DNA of 55,045 nt from Acidovorax sp. (GCF_021287135.1 NZ_JAJTBB010000055.1:1-55045), one strand, 5' to 3'; counted from the stretch's first letter, positions 17,236 through 29,862 are shown. Notes: generated by a model not told the origin, from the letters alone. Made by a program: numbers and translations.

Positions 17236-17321
17236 AAAGGAGCTGCTCGCGCATGCCCGCTCTTGGTTTGAAGGCTAAATCGCCTTGAAATCCTTGTGCA
17301 TCAAGCGCTGGAAGCTCCTTC
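17236..17321. repeat. Dispersed GCGCTT-type repeat, copy 2 (divergent version)
   Basis: AAGGAGCT (17237-17244) and AGCTCCTT (17313-17320) form complementary outer arms. The inner part carries GCTGCTCGCGC and CATCAAGCGCTGGAAGC, matching the core of the other copies. It lies between the convergent RidA-family and chemoreceptor genes. Confidence 0.5.
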
Positions 17322-17342
17322 TTTCATAGCGCCGCACGGCGC

Positions 17343-19130
17343 TCAAAAGCTCTCCCAATCGTCTTCGGCCACCTGCGCTGTGGCCGCCTGCCGCGGTGCC
17401 GCGGCGGATTTCTGGACGGCCGCTGCGGCGGGTGCGGCTGCGGCGCCCAGGCGCGGGGCCGTTGCTGGCGCCCGTGCCGCGGCCGGGCCGGCACTGGGCT
17501 GGCCCTGGGCCGCAGCAGGCGCAGCCGCCTGCCGGGCGGCCGATGCGCGTGCGGCGCCGATGGCCGCCTGGGCCGGGCCGTAGCTGGCCGCATTGACCTT
17601 GAAGCGCGACACTTCGCGGGCCAGGTGGTCGGCCTGCTCGCGCAGGCTTTGGGCGGCGGCGGCGCTTTCCTCGACCAGCGCGGCGTTCTGCTGCGTCATC
17701 TGGTCCAGGTTGCCGATGGCCTGGTTCACTTGCGCCACGCCCGCGCTCTGCTCGGAAGAGGCCGCGGTGATCTCGCCGATCATGTCCGTCACCCGCTGCA
17801 CCGACTGCACGATGTCCGTCATGGTGGCGCCCGCATCGGACACCAGGCGCGAGCCGGCCTCCACCTTCTCCACCGAGGTGTTGATCAGCTGCTTGATCTC
17901 CTTGGCCGCCTCGGCGCTGCGCTGGGCCAGGCTGCGCACTTCGCTGGCCACCACGGCAAAGCCGCGGCCCTGCTCGCCCGCGCGGGCGGCCTCCACCGCC
18001 GCATTCAGGGCCAGGATGTTGGTCTGGAAGGCGATGCCGTCGATCACGCCGATGATGTCGGAGATCTTCTTGCTGCTGTGGTTGATGTCCTCCATGGTGG
18101 CCACCACCTGCGACACCACCTCGCCGCCGCGCCGGGCCACGCCGGTGGCGCCTGCCGCCAGGCTGCTGGCTTGCTGGGCACTGCCGGCGCTTTGCTGGAT
18201 GGTGCTGGTGAACTCCTCCATGGCCGCCGCGGTCTGCTGCAGGTTGCTGGAGGTCTGCTCCGTGCGCGCAGACAGGTCGTGGTTGCCCGTGGCGATCTCT
18301 GCGCTGGCAATGGCGATGCTGTCGGTGCTCTGGCGCACCTGGTGCACCATGCGGCCCAGGGCGTCGCTCATCGCATACAGCGACCGCAGCAGGTCGCCGA
18401 ACTCGTCGCCCCGCGTCACCCGTTCGCTCTGGCTCAGGTCGCCGCCGGCGATCCGCTCGGCCAACCCGTTGGCCTGCTCCAGCGGGCGCTGGATGCTGTT
18501 GATGAGGTAGTAGGCCCCGACGATGATGGCCAGCAGCAGCAGGCCGACCGCCACGGCCGCGATCTTCACCGTGAGCATGCGCTCCGACGCCATGGCCGCC
18601 TGCGTGGCGACTGCGTTCTGCTGCTGCTGTTGCACGAACTCGCGCAGCGTGCCCAGGTAGGCGGCCACCGCGGGGTTGTATTTCTGCGTGATCAGCGCGA
18701 CCGCCTGCTCCTGCTGGCCATCGGCCTTGAGCTTGCGGGCCTCGCCGCGCAGATCAATCATGGTCTTGCGCGCCGCCGCGATCTTGCCCATCTGCGCCTT
18801 GTCGGCCTCGGACAGGGCCATCGATTCCAGCGATTTCTGCACCTCGCTGATCTTGGCGGACGTGGCCGCGATCACATCCTTGAACTCGGCCTCCACCGCC
18901 GGGTCGCCGCTCACGATCAGGGCCTGGGTGCGGGCTGCGTTCGTCTCCGTCAGGCCGGCCCAGGTGATGGCCGCCTGCACGCGGGCCTCCATGTCCCGCG
19001 CCGCCGCCTCGGAGCGGGCCTGCACCTGTGCGCTGCGGTAGCCGGAGAACCCCACCACCGCCACGAGCAACACCACGATAAGGACTACCGCGAGCCACAA
19101 CTTGTGGGCCATTCGGAACTGACGGGGCAT
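17343..19130 (-). CDS. Methyl-accepting chemotaxis protein
   Basis: This 595-residue transmembrane chemoreceptor has a first membrane helix at about 10-30 ([18 protein letters not shown]) and a ~160-residue four-helix periplasmic sensor. A second helix ([18 protein letters not shown]), a HAMP domain and a long cytoplasmic signalling hairpin follow, with the conserved tip [20 protein letters not shown]. An Ala/Pro-rich linker leads to the extreme C-terminus DDWESF. That resembles the NWETF pentapeptide by which CheR and CheB dock to Tar/Tsr. The start at 19130 follows GGAGA spaced five bases. The ligand is unknown. Confidence 0.93.
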   Translation of the reverse strand: MPRQFRMAHKLWLAVVLIVVLLVAVVGFSGYRSAQVQARSEAAARDMEARVQAAITWAGLTETNAARTQALIVSGDPAVEAEFKDVIAATSAKISEVQKSLESMALSEADKAQMGKIAAARKTMIDLRGEARKLKADGQQEQAVALITQKYNPAVAAYLGTLREFVQQQQQNAVATQAAMASERMLTVKIAAVAVGLLLLAIIVGAYYLINSIQRPLEQANGLAERIAGGDLSQSERVTRGDEFGDLLRSLYAMSDALGRMVHQVRQSTDSIAIASAEIATGNHDLSARTEQTSSNLQQTAAAMEEFTSTIQQSAGSAQQASSLAAGATGVARRGGEVVSQVVATMEDINHSSKKISDIIGVIDGIAFQTNILALNAAVEAARAGEQGRGFAVVASEVRSLAQRSAEAAKEIKQLINTSVEKVEAGSRLVSDAGATMTDIVQSVQRVTDMIGEITAASSEQSAGVAQVNQAIGNLDQMTQQNAALVEESAAAAQSLREQADHLAREVSRFKVNAASYGPAQAAIGAARASAARQAAAPAAAQGQPSAGPAAARAPATAPRLGAAAAPAAAAVQKSAAAPRQAATAQVAEDDWESF

Positions 19131-19249
19131 ACCAATCTCCTTGCTCGTTTGTAACGTTATGTTGCTCGCTTTCCCACTATCGCACAAACCCGCCGCAGTA
19201 CAAGAGCAATTTGCCCGGCCTTACCTCCTCCTCACCCCCTGGTCCGCGC

Positions 19250-21607
<2,358 letters not shown>

Positions 21608-21624
21608 TCGTTCGCTAAGAAGGT

Positions 21625-22449
21625 TCAGTCACGGGCCGCGGGGAACTCCCCCGCTCGCGGCGCCGCCGGGGACGGCAGGTTGCCGCGGAGGTGGGCGCCG
21701 CCAGAGATCTCCATGCGCACGCGGCCGGTGGCGGCGCGCTGGGTGCGCACCAGGTCCGGCGGCTTGAGCTGGGCATACAGCCCGAGCACCGTGCGCACGT
21801 AGTTCTGGGTTTCCTTGAAGGCGGGAATCTGGTTGCCGGCACGCTGCACGGCCCCCTCCCCCGCGTTGTAGGCCGCCACCGCCAGGTCGATGCGGCCGGG
21901 GAACAGGTCCAGCAGGTAGCGCAGGTAGCGCGTGCCGGTGGGCACGTTGACGGCCGGGTCGGCCAGCTTCTGCTCCACGCTGCGGCGGGTGTCGGCGCGC
22001 ACGCCAAAGCGGCTGGCGGTGTCCGGCATGACCTGCATGAGCCCCACGGCGCCCCGGGGCGAGACGGCTGCGGCGTCAAAGCCGGATTCGGTGGCAATCA
22101 CGGCCTGCAGGAGCTCGTAGTCCACCCCATGCTGGCTGGCCGCGGCGCGCAGGTGGTGCTTGACGCGCTTGTAGTCCGGCGCAATGTCAAAAAAGGCCCG
22201 CAGGCGTGCGCCCTCGGCCGGCAGCGCATGGGGCAGGGACGGTGCGCCCGCGGGCATGTCGCGCGACGAGTCGAACTCATGGCCCCGGAAAAACAGTTCG
22301 TACCGCGCGTCCACCTGCTCGGGGGCAAAGTGCGTCACGCCGCGCTCATCCACCCGCGCCCACAGGTCCGCGCGAGCCCTCTGCTGCGCCAGGCACAGCA
22401 GCAGGAGGATGAAAACGTGGCGCCAGCGGCCGTGGGTGAGGTAGTGCAT
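21625..22449 (-). CDS. Lytic murein transglycosylase, Slt70-like
   Basis: This 274-residue exported enzyme cleaves glycan strands of peptidoglycan. A signal peptide ([17 protein letters not shown]) precedes a DUF4124-like segment ([13 protein letters not shown]). The SLT domain carries the catalytic glutamate in [20 protein letters not shown] (Glu121), then [10 protein letters not shown] and [10 protein letters not shown]. The start at ATG 22449 is preferred; a TTG at 22473 is in frame. The gene is sandwiched between parE (27 bases) and parC, so the three are probably cotranscribed, an arrangement I recall in related genomes. Confidence 0.92.
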   Translation of the reverse strand: MHYLTHGRWRHVFILLLLCLAQQRARADLWARVDERGVTHFAPEQVDARYELFFRGHEFDSSRDMPAGAPSLPHALPAEGARLRAFFDIAPDYKRVKHHLRAAASQHGVDYELLQAVIATESGFDAAAVSPRGAVGLMQVMPDTASRFGVRADTRRSVEQKLADPAVNVPTGTRYLRYLLDLFPGRIDLAVAAYNAGEGAVQRAGNQIPAFKETQNYVRTVLGLYAQLKPPDLVRTQRAATGRVRMEISGGAHLRGNLPSPAAPRAGEFPAARD

Positions 22450-22476
22450 CTTGGCGTACTGCAGCCGCCGCAAGCG

Positions 22477-24456
22477 TCAGATATCGATCTCGACCGCGTC
22501 GCCGTGCAGTTCCATCAGTTCCCGGCGCGCCGCGGCTTCGCCCTTGCCCATGAGCTTGGTGATGAGCCCTTCGGTGGCGGCAAAGTCCAGGTTGCCGAAC
22601 TGCACGGGCAGCAGGCGCCGGGTGTCCGGGTTGAGTGTCGTTTCCCACAATTGTTCCGCGTTCATCTCGCCCAGGCCCTTGAAGCGGCTGATCTGGCATT
22701 TCTCGCGCGGCACGCCGTCCTTGGCGCACTTGTCGAGGATGGCGTTGAGTTCGCCGTCGTCCAGCGCGTACATCTTGGCGGCCGGCTTCTTGCCCCGGGC
22801 CGGCACATCCACACGGAACAGCGGCGGGCGCGCCACGCACACATGGCCGGCCTCGATGAGCTTGGGAAAATGGCGGAAGAACAGCGTCAGCAGCAGCACC
22901 TGGATGTGCGAGCCGTCCACGTCCGCGTCGGAGAGGATGCAGATCTTGCCGTAGCGCAGGCCGCTCAGGTCGGGGCTGTCGGCAGGCCCGTGCGGATCCA
23001 CGCCGATGGCCACGGAGATGTCGTGGATCTCGTTGTTGGCAAACAGCCGGTCGCGCTCCACCTCCCAGGTGTTGAGCACCTTGCCGCGCAGGGGGAGGAC
23101 GGCCTGGGTCTCCTTGTCGCGGCCCATCTTGGCGCTGCCGCCGGCCGAATCGCCCTCCACCAGGAACACTTCGTTGTGGCGAATGTCGCGGCTTTCGCAG
23201 TCGGTGAGCTTGCCGGGCAGCACGGCCACGCCGGAGCCCTTGCGCTTTTCCACCTTCTGCCCGGCCTTCTGGCGGGTCTGCGCGGCCTTGATGGCCAGTT
23301 CGGCCAGCTTCTTGCCGTACTCCACATGCTGGTGCAGCCACAGCTCCAGCGCCGGGCGCACAAAGCCGCTGACCAGCCGCACCGCATCGCGGGAGTTCAG
23401 GCGCTCCTTGATCTGGCCCTGGAACTGCGGGTCCAGCACCTTGGCGGACAGCACGTAGCTGGCGCGGGCAAAAACGTCCTCGGGCAGCAGCTTCACGCCC
23501 TTGGGGGCCAGGCTGTGCAGCTCGATGAAGCTCTTGACCGCGTTGAACAGGCCGTCGCGCAGGCCGCTGTCGTGCGTGCCGCCGGCGCTGGTGGGAATCA
23601 GGTTGACATAGCTCTCGCGCACCGGAGCGCCCTCTTCCGTGAAGGCCACGGCCCAGGCCGCGCCTTCGCCTTCGGCAAAGCTCTCGTTGCCGCTGTCGGC
23701 AAAGCCTTCGCCTTCGAACAGCGGAATCACCGGGTCGGCGGAAAGGGTCTGGGCAAGGTAGTCGCGCAGGCCGCCCTTGTACTGCCAGGTCTGGGTGTCG
23801 CGCGCTTTCTCGTTGACGAGCTGCACGGTCACGCCCGGCATCAGCACGGCCTTGCTGCGCAGCAGGTGGGTCAGCTCGCCCAGCGGCAGCGTGCTGGATT
23901 CAAAGTACTTGGGGTCGGGCCACACGCGCACCGAGGTGCCCTGCTTGCGCTCGCCGGCCTCCAGCGGGCGGACCACCAGGGGCTCCACCACGTCGCCGGC
24001 GGAAAACACCAGCCGCGCCGCCTTGCCTTCGCGGAAGCTGGTGACCTCCAGCCGGGTGGCCAGCGCATTGGTGACCGACACCCCCACGCCGTGCAGGCCG
24101 CCCGAGAAGCTGTAGGCCCCGCCCTTGCCCTTGTCGAACTTGCCGCCCGCGTGCAGGCGGGTGTAGACCAGCTCGATCACCGGGGCCTTCTCCTCAGGGT
24201 GCAGGCCGAACGGGATGCCCCGGCCATCGTCCTCCACGCTCACCGAGCCGTCGGCATGCAGCGTGACGCGGATCTTCTTGCCAAAGCCGGCCAGGGCCTC
24301 ATCGGCGGCGTTGTCCAGCACCTCCTGGATGATGTGCAGGGGGTTGTCGGTGCGGGTGTACATGCCCGGGCGCTGCTTGACGGGCTCCAGGCCCTTGAGC
24401 ACGCGGATGGAACCTTCGGAATATTCAGCGGATGCGGAAGCGGGTTTGACTGCCAT
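22477..24456 (-). CDS. parE: DNA topoisomerase IV subunit B
   Basis: ParE is the ATPase subunit of topoisomerase IV, 659 residues. The GHKL ATP site is visible (LDNAADEALAGFGKKIRVTL, EDDGRGIPFGLHPEEKAP, then FSGGLHGVGVSVTNAL). The TOPRIM domain follows with EGDSAGGSAKMGRDKETQAV and the metal-binding DADVDGSHIQ. The protein ends with the ParE-type C-terminus (RELMELHGDAVEIDI). It is the first gene of parE-transglycosylase-parC on the minus strand. The upstream region is shared with a divergent MFS gene. Confidence 0.96.
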   Translation of the reverse strand: MAVKPASASAEYSEGSIRVLKGLEPVKQRPGMYTRTDNPLHIIQEVLDNAADEALAGFGKKIRVTLHADGSVSVEDDGRGIPFGLHPEEKAPVIELVYTRLHAGGKFDKGKGGAYSFSGGLHGVGVSVTNALATRLEVTSFREGKAARLVFSAGDVVEPLVVRPLEAGERKQGTSVRVWPDPKYFESSTLPLGELTHLLRSKAVLMPGVTVQLVNEKARDTQTWQYKGGLRDYLAQTLSADPVIPLFEGEGFADSGNESFAEGEGAAWAVAFTEEGAPVRESYVNLIPTSAGGTHDSGLRDGLFNAVKSFIELHSLAPKGVKLLPEDVFARASYVLSAKVLDPQFQGQIKERLNSRDAVRLVSGFVRPALELWLHQHVEYGKKLAELAIKAAQTRQKAGQKVEKRKGSGVAVLPGKLTDCESRDIRHNEVFLVEGDSAGGSAKMGRDKETQAVLPLRGKVLNTWEVERDRLFANNEIHDISVAIGVDPHGPADSPDLSGLRYGKICILSDADVDGSHIQVLLLTLFFRHFPKLIEAGHVCVARPPLFRVDVPARGKKPAAKMYALDDGELNAILDKCAKDGVPREKCQISRFKGLGEMNAEQLWETTLNPDTRRLLPVQFGNLDFAATEGLITKLMGKGEAAARRELMELHGDAVEIDI

Positions 24457-24620
24457 GGGCGCGGATTGTAGTGCGGCCCCTGCATAAAAGCTGGATATAA
24501 AAACAGGCCATCTCTGCGTTGTGACGCCCGAGAGGGGCCGAAACCGCCCTGGGAAGGGCCGGGCCAGCCGGCAACGCCCCTGCCCGGCACAGGGTGAGAA
24601 GATTCGTTACATTCCTGCGC

Positions 24621-25862
24621 ATGCCTACGAATCCACCGAAACTGTCCATGGCCCAGGTGCTCGCCTGCGGCGCCGCTGTCGTCACCCTGTCGATGGGCAT
24701 CCGGCACGGCTTTGGCCTGTGGCTGCTGCCCATCACCCAGGAGATGGGGTGGAACCGCCAGTCGTTCGCGCTGGCCATCGCGGTGCAAAACCTGTCCTGG
24801 GGGCTGATCGGCATCTTTGCCGGCATGGTGGCCGACCGGTTCGGCGCTTTCCGCGTGCTGATGGGCGGGGCCGTCCTTTATGGACTGGGCCTGGCGGGCA
24901 TGGCCCTGTCGCCCACGCCGCTGGTGTTCACGCTGACCGCCGGGGTGCTGATCGGCGCCGCCCAGGCCGGCACCACCTACGCCGTCATCTACGGCGTGCT
25001 GGGGCGGCAGATCGCCCCCGAGCGGCGCTCGTGGGCCATGGGCGTGGCCGCGGCGGCGGGCTCCTTCGGGCAGTTCCTGATGGTCCCGGTCGAGGGCTGG
25101 CTGATTGCCGGGCTGGGCTGGCAGCAGGCGCTGCTCGCGCTGTCGCTGCTGGTGCTGCTGATCGTGCCCCTGGCGTTCGGCCTGCGCGAGCCGGGCTTCA
25201 CGGCGGCCGCGGCCTCGGTCCGGCGTGAGCAGACGGTGCTGCAGGCGTTGTCGGAGGCCTTCCGCTATCCCAGCTTCAACCTGCTGATGGCCGGCTACTT
25301 CGTGTGCGGCTTTCAGGTGGTGTTCATTGGCGTGCACATGCCCAGCTATCTGAAGGACCACGGCCTCTCGCCCCAGGTCGCCAGCTATGCGCTGGCGCTG
25401 ATCGGGCTGTTCAATGTGCTGGGCACCTATGTGGCCGGCACGCTGGGCCAGCGCATGCCCAAGCGGCACATCCTGGCCTTCATCTATTTCGCGCGGGCCG
25501 TCGCCATCAGCGTGTTCTTGCTCGTGCCGCTGTCGCCGGTATCGGTGTATGTGTTCTCCGCGGTGATGGGATCGCTGTGGCTCTCGACCGTGCCCCCCAC
25601 CAACGCCACCATCGCGCAGATTTTCGGCGTGCAGCACCTGTCCATGCTGGGCGGCTTCGTGTTCTTCAGCCACCAGATCGGCAGCTTCCTGGGCGTGTGG
25701 CTGGGCGGCTATCTGTACGATGCCACCGGCAGCTACGATATCGTGTGGTACATCGCCATCGGCCTGGGCATTTTTGCCGGGCTGGTGAACCTCCCCGTCA
25801 AGGAAAGCCCCATCCGCCGCGCCCCGGCCCCCTCGGCCACTTCTGCCACTTCTGCCGCCTGA
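24621..25862 (+). CDS. Major facilitator superfamily transporter
   Basis: This is a 413-residue inner-membrane transporter with about twelve hydrophobic segments. The first half carries the loop-2 motif GMVADRFGAFRVLMGGAVLYG, and MGIRHGFGLWLLPITQEMGW resembles the MCT/OFA-like carriers often described as CynX/NimT or oxalate-formate antiporter-like. The substrate cannot be deduced. The start ATG 24621 was chosen; a GTG nine codons upstream is in frame. The C-terminus is a short Ala/Pro/Ser tail. Confidence 0.88.
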   Translation: MPTNPPKLSMAQVLACGAAVVTLSMGIRHGFGLWLLPITQEMGWNRQSFALAIAVQNLSWGLIGIFAGMVADRFGAFRVLMGGAVLYGLGLAGMALSPTPLVFTLTAGVLIGAAQAGTTYAVIYGVLGRQIAPERRSWAMGVAAAAGSFGQFLMVPVEGWLIAGLGWQQALLALSLLVLLIVPLAFGLREPGFTAAAASVRREQTVLQALSEAFRYPSFNLLMAGYFVCGFQVVFIGVHMPSYLKDHGLSPQVASYALALIGLFNVLGTYVAGTLGQRMPKRHILAFIYFARAVAISVFLLVPLSPVSVYVFSAVMGSLWLSTVPPTNATIAQIFGVQHLSMLGGFVFFSHQIGSFLGVWLGGYLYDATGSYDIVWYIAIGLGIFAGLVNLPVKESPIRRAPAPSATSATSAA

Positions 25863-25888
25863 GTTCGCGCCACTCTTCCCTGCCCATC

Positions 25889-26050
25889 ATGCGCACCCAC
25901 CCCACTGCCCCACCCTCCGCCCGCCGCACCGGCGGCATGCGCTGGCTGGGCTGGGCCGTGGCGGCGCTGGCCTGCCTAGCCGTCTTCGGCCTCTACACCG
26001 CCAGCGACTTCATGGTGATGGTGGCCGACCAGCTGTGGAGCTGCTTCTAG
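25889..26050 (+). CDS. 53-residue single-pass membrane protein
   Basis: The small frame encodes a basic N-terminus (MRTHPTAPPSARRTGGMRWL), one hydrophobic helix (GWAVAALACLAVFGLYTA) and a short tail SDFMVMVADQLWSCF. It follows the MFS stop by 26 bases. I believe near-identical ADQLW-CF tails occur in other Comamonadaceae, which would argue for a real gene, but I cannot run the search. The function is unknown. No strong ribosome-binding site is visible. Confidence 0.6.
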   Translation: MRTHPTAPPSARRTGGMRWLGWAVAALACLAVFGLYTASDFMVMVADQLWSCF

Positions 26051-26144
26051 GGATGGTCCGTACGCGTCGAGCGGTCAATGCCCCCACGATGGCTCTCCGG
26101 CAGAACGGACAGGGCCCCGGCGCGGCCGGCCAGAATTCGAGAAT

Positions 26145-26202
26145 TTTTGGGCTCCAGCCCTTTTGCAACAAGCGCAAGCAGCTATATTTTTAATAGCAAA
26201 CC
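26145..26202. repeat. Dispersed GATAGC/GCGCTT repeat, copy 3
   Basis: AACAAGCGCAAGCAGCTAT followed by TTTTTAATAGC represents the repeat core in inverse orientation. It ends three bases before the methyltransferase start codon, so it would form the 5' leader of that gene. Confidence 0.6.
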
Positions 26203-26204
26203 GC

Positions 26205-26759
26205 ATGCACGGAACCGAAGCTCCCTCTGAATGGGTGTGCCGCTGGGCGCACCTCATCCCGCCCCAGGGCCGCGTGCTTGACGTGGCCTGCGGCGCCGGC
26301 CGCCATCTGCGCTGGCTCCACGGCCAGGGAATGCAGGTCACGGGGGTGGACCGCTCCCCGGACGCGCTGGCCGCGTGCGAAGGGCTGGGCGAGCTGGTCT
26401 GCGCGGACATCGAGAACGGGCCGTGGCCCTTTGCCGGGCGCCAGTTCGATGCGGTGGTGGTCACCCACTACCTGTGGCGCCCCTTGCTGCCCACGCTTGT
26501 TGCCAGCGTGGCCGCAGGCGGCGTGCTCCTGTATGAAACTTTTGCGCGCGGCCAGGGCAGCGTGGGCCGGCCCGCGCGGGCCGAGTTCCTGCTGGAGCCC
26601 GGCGAGCTGCTGCGCGCCTGCACCGGCCTGCGCGTGGTGGGCTATGAGGACGGCTTCGCGGAAGCACCGGCGCGTTTCGTGCAGCGCGTCACGGCCGTGC
26701 GGGAACTCCCGGACACGCAGGCGCCCCACCGACATCTTTTGCCCACGCGCACTCGTTAG
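26205..26759 (+). CDS. Class I SAM-dependent methyltransferase
   Basis: The 184-residue protein has motif I VLDVACGAGRHLRWL, the acidic ribose-binding residue in VTGVDRS and the post-motif ADIENGPWPF. These are the classic features of small Rossmann methyltransferases resembling Tellurite_methyltransferase/Methyltransf_11 members. The start at 26205 is chosen because the upstream in-frame codons lie in a dispersed repeat. Its stop overlaps a TTAGAAT -10-like element ahead of dapA. The substrate is unknown. Confidence 0.85.
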   Translation: MHGTEAPSEWVCRWAHLIPPQGRVLDVACGAGRHLRWLHGQGMQVTGVDRSPDALAACEGLGELVCADIENGPWPFAGRQFDAVVVTHYLWRPLLPTLVASVAAGGVLLYETFARGQGSVGRPARAEFLLEPGELLRACTGLRVVGYEDGFAEAPARFVQRVTAVRELPDTQAPHRHLLPTRTR

Positions 26760-26789
26760 AATGCCCTTTTACCGTTCACCACTGCGGAC

Positions 26790-27686
26790 ATGACTTCTTC
26801 TTCCGTGCCACTCACCGGCAGCATCGTCGCCCTCGTCACCCCCATGCTGGAAGACGGCAGCGTGGACTACCCCACCCTGCGCAAGCTCATCGACTGGCAT
26901 ATCGCCGAAGGCACCGACTGCATTGGCGTGGTGGGTACCACCGGCGAATCGCCCACGGTGAACGTGGAAGAGCACTGCGAAATCATCCGCGTGGCGGTGG
27001 AACAGTCCGCCAAGCGCGTGCCCATCATGGCCGGCTGCGGCGCCAACTCCACGGCTGAAGCCATCGAACTGGCCAAGTTCGCCAAGAAGGTGGGCGCCGA
27101 TAGCCAGCTGCAGGTCGTCCCCTACTACAACAAGCCCACGCAAGAGGGCCAGTACCAGCACTTCAAGGCCATCGCCGAAGCCACGGGCGACCTGCCCATC
27201 GTGCTGTACAACGTGCCCGGCCGCTCGGTAGCCGATATGCAGCACGACACCGTGCTGCGCCTGGCCCAGGTGCCCGGCATCATCGGCATCAAGGAAGCCA
27301 CCGGCAACATCGAGCGGGCGCAGTGGCTCATCCGCGACGTGCCCAAGGGCTTTGGCGTGTACTCGGGCGACGACCCCACCGCCGTGGCCCTCATGCTGTG
27401 CGGCGGCCAGGGCAACATCAGCGTGACAGCCAATGTGGCGCCGCGCCTGATGCACGAACTGTGCGTGGCAGCCATTGCGGGCAACGTGCGCCGGGCCATG
27501 GAAATCCAGTTCCAGCTCATGCCCGTGCACAAGCACCTGTTCGTGGAAGCCAACCCCATTCCCGTGAAGTGGGCCATGGCCCGCATGGGACTGTGCGGCG
27601 GCACGATGCGCCTGCCCATGACCCCGCTGTCCCACGGCAACGAAGCCATCGTCGAGTCCGCGCTGCGCACCAGCGGCCTGCTCTGA
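26790..27686 (+). CDS. dapA: 4-hydroxy-tetrahydrodipicolinate synthase
   Basis: This enzyme condenses pyruvate with aspartate-semialdehyde, the first committed step toward diaminopimelate and lysine. It has 298 residues in a TIM barrel. Landmarks are GTTGESPTV, the tyrosine in VLYNVPGRS and the Schiff-base lysine in [18 protein letters not shown] sequence at the end of the preceding gene may be its -10 box. It heads a run with bamC and a metallo-hydrolase on the same strand. Confidence 0.96.
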   Translation: MTSSSVPLTGSIVALVTPMLEDGSVDYPTLRKLIDWHIAEGTDCIGVVGTTGESPTVNVEEHCEIIRVAVEQSAKRVPIMAGCGANSTAEAIELAKFAKKVGADSQLQVVPYYNKPTQEGQYQHFKAIAEATGDLPIVLYNVPGRSVADMQHDTVLRLAQVPGIIGIKEATGNIERAQWLIRDVPKGFGVYSGDDPTAVALMLCGGQGNISVTANVAPRLMHELCVAAIAGNVRRAMEIQFQLMPVHKHLFVEANPIPVKWAMARMGLCGGTMRLPMTPLSHGNEAIVESALRTSGLL

Positions 27687-27736
27687 ACCCGGGCCGCGCC
27701 CGCTCCCTGAGACACCACTCTCCCGAGGATTTCCGC

Positions 27737-28834
27737 GTGAAAGCTGCTACCACCCGTCTGGGCCTGCTGGCCCTTGCCATGGCCCTGTCTGCCTGCGCCG
27801 CCCTGGAAGGGGACAAGATCGACTACAAGAGCGCCGCCAAGGGCTCGACCCTGGAGGTCCCTCCCGATCTGACGCAGCTGTCGCGCGACTCGCGCTACGC
27901 CGTGCCGGGCGGAACGGTCTCCGCCGCCGCCCTGCAGGCGGGCCAGGCCGCCCAGCCCTCGGGCACCGCCAATGCCGCCGCCCTGCAACTGGGCGACGTG
28001 CGCATCGAACGCGATGGCAACCAGCGCTGGCTGGTGGTGAACCGCCCGGCCGACAAGCTGTGGGAGCCGGTGCGCGACTTCTGGCAGGAGAACGGCTTCA
28101 ACCTCGACCAGGCCGACGCCAATGTGGGCATCATGGAAACGGACTGGGCCGAGAACCGTGCCAAGCTGCCCCAGGATTTCATCCGCTCGACCATCGGCAA
28201 GCTGATGGACTCCCTGTACTCCACCGGCGAACGCGACAAGTTCCGCACGCGCCTGGAGCGCACGGCCAACGGCGGCACCGAGATCTACATCACCCACCGC
28301 GGGATGATCGAGGTCTACAACACCCAGGCCAAGGACAACACCGTCTGGCAGCCCCGCCCGTCCGACCCCGAGCTGGAAACCGAATTCCTGCGCCGCCTGA
28401 TGGTCAAGCTGGGCGTGAGCCAGGAGCAATCCAAGGCCGTGGCCGCCGCGCCTGCCGCGCCCCGTGCGCAGGCCGCCCGCATGGCCACCGTGGGCAACCA
28501 GCCGGTGGTCCAGCTGGACGAGGGCTTTGACCGCGCATGGCGCCGCGTGGGCCTGGCTCTGGACCGCACCGGCTTCACCGTCGAAGACCGCAACCGCAAT
28601 GAAGGCACGTACTTCGTGCGCTACGTGGCCCCCAATGCGGACAAGAAGGAACCCGGCTTCTTCGGCAAGCTGTTCAGTGGCTCGTCGGCCGCCACGCCGC
28701 CCCTGAAGTACCGCATCGTCGTGCGCAGCCAGGGCGACGCCAGCACCGTGTCGGTGCTCAACGAAGCTGGCGCACCCGAGACCTCGGCCAACGCCGAGCG
28801 CATCGTGCGCGTGATTGCCGACGACCTGAAGTAA
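27737..28834 (+). CDS. bamC: Outer-membrane assembly lipoprotein BamC
   Basis: BamC (NlpB) is an accessory lipoprotein of the BAM complex that inserts outer-membrane proteins. From the GTG at 27737 (GAGGAT nearby) the product has 365 residues, with a lipobox LSAC (Cys20), the N-terminal unstructured segment that binds BamD (EVPPDLTQLSRDSRYAVPGG) and two helix-grip domains separated by an Ala/Pro linker at about 235-250. The position directly after dapA is the same as in E. coli (dapA-nlpB), which supports the call. Confidence 0.92.
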   Translation: MKAATTRLGLLALAMALSACAALEGDKIDYKSAAKGSTLEVPPDLTQLSRDSRYAVPGGTVSAAALQAGQAAQPSGTANAAALQLGDVRIERDGNQRWLVVNRPADKLWEPVRDFWQENGFNLDQADANVGIMETDWAENRAKLPQDFIRSTIGKLMDSLYSTGERDKFRTRLERTANGGTEIYITHRGMIEVYNTQAKDNTVWQPRPSDPELETEFLRRLMVKLGVSQEQSKAVAAAPAAPRAQAARMATVGNQPVVQLDEGFDRAWRRVGLALDRTGFTVEDRNRNEGTYFVRYVAPNADKKEPGFFGKLFSGSSAATPPLKYRIVVRSQGDASTVSVLNEAGAPETSANAERIVRVIADDLK

Positions 28835-28954
28835 ACCCAGCCGCGCCTGCGCGGCCCGGCCGTGCGCACGCCCCTCCCCGGGGCGACCGCGTGCGCCGGC
28901 GCTGGCGGACGGTGGCGTCAATTCCCCCTCAACGCCTTCGTTCGCCCTCTGCAC

Positions 28955-29737
28955 ATGCTGCGATTCAAGAACCTGGGCAGCGGCAGCACGGGCAATGCCA
29001 CCGTGGTGGAGGGCCGCAGCGGGACGCAAGTGGCCCGGCTGCTGGTGGACTGCGGGCTGGGCATCCGGCAGCTGCAGGCGCGCCTGGCACAGGCAGCGCT
29101 GGGCATTGAAGACCTGGACGCCCTTTTCATCACCCACGAGCACTCCGACCACATCGGTTGCGCCCGCGCCGTGGCAACGCGGTTCCGCATTCCGGTGTGG
29201 ATGAGCCAGGGCACCTACCTGGCCCTGGGCGAGCCGGACTTCGACGGCATGCTGCGCATCGCCCACGACATGGAGCCGCTGGACCTGGGCGCCTTCGGCG
29301 CGCTGCCGTTCGCCGTGCCGCACGACGCCCGCGAGCCGCTGCAGCTGCGCTGTTCGGACGGCGCGACCCATGTGGGCATCGTCACCGACCTGGGTCACGC
29401 CAGCGAACATGTGCTGCAGCAGCTGCAGGGCTGCCACGCCCTGATGATCGAAGCCAACCACGACCCGGAATTGCTGCAAAACTCCAGCTACCCCCTGTTC
29501 CTGAAGCGGCGGGTGGGGGGTCTCTACGGGCACCTGGCCAACACCGCGACGGCAGGCATTCTCCAGGCCGTCCGGCACCCGGGCCTGCGGTGCGTGGTGG
29601 CGGCGCACCTCAGTGCGCGCAACAACGTCCCCGCCCTGGCGCAGCAAGCACTGGGCGCGGCCCTGGACTGGCCCGCCGAGGCCATCCAGGTGGCCAGCCC
29701 GACCACCGGCACCGCCTGGATGGGGGAAGCCTTTTAG
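28955..29737 (+). CDS. MBL-fold metallo-hydrolase (WalJ/VicX-like)
   Basis: This 260-residue metallo-beta-lactamase-fold hydrolase has the zinc motif THEHSDHIG (residues 60-68), then the later ligands in VPHDAREPLQL, VTDLGHA and EANHDPELL. It starts MLRFKNLGSGSTGNATVVEG, the typical opening of the YycJ/WalJ group, for which a nuclease or phosphodiesterase role has been suggested. It follows bamC on the same strand with 120 bases between. The substrate is unproven. Confidence 0.88.
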   Translation: MLRFKNLGSGSTGNATVVEGRSGTQVARLLVDCGLGIRQLQARLAQAALGIEDLDALFITHEHSDHIGCARAVATRFRIPVWMSQGTYLALGEPDFDGMLRIAHDMEPLDLGAFGALPFAVPHDAREPLQLRCSDGATHVGIVTDLGHASEHVLQQLQGCHALMIEANHDPELLQNSSYPLFLKRRVGGLYGHLANTATAGILQAVRHPGLRCVVAAHLSARNNVPALAQQALGAALDWPAEAIQVASPTTGTAWMGEAF

Positions 29738-29828
29738 GCCCGCACCTTTGCTGAGAGGCGCGCCGGCGCTGACACCGGCAGCGAGCCCCTGCGAGACAAG
29801 GGCCGCCCAAAAAGGGGGCGGCCGAAAA

Positions 29829-29862
29829 CAAAAAAGCCCCGACCTTGCGGTACGGGGCTTTC
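29829..29862 (-). terminator. Rho-independent terminator of the Ala-rich lipoprotein gene
   Basis: AAAGCCCCG (29833-29841) pairs with CGGGGCTTT (29853-29861) around an 11-base loop. On the minus strand the stem runs into TTTTTT. It lies 45 bases past the lipoprotein stop codon. A second GC hairpin (29801-29823) follows without a T-run. Confidence 0.8.

Noticed and set aside
19131-19210. Sigma-28 (flagellar) promoter upstream of the chemoreceptor
   Set aside because: A GCGATAG sequence resembles the -10 element, but no TAAA-type -35 exists at the right distance.
21691-24471. 926-codon plus-strand open frame across the transglycosylase and parE genes
   Set aside because: It spans two well-supported minus-strand genes and has shadow-type composition and no domain.
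27125-29647. 840-codon minus-strand frame opposite dapA, bamC and the metallo-hydrolase
   Set aside because: Antisense shadow of three intact genes, with His/Gln/Gly-biased composition.
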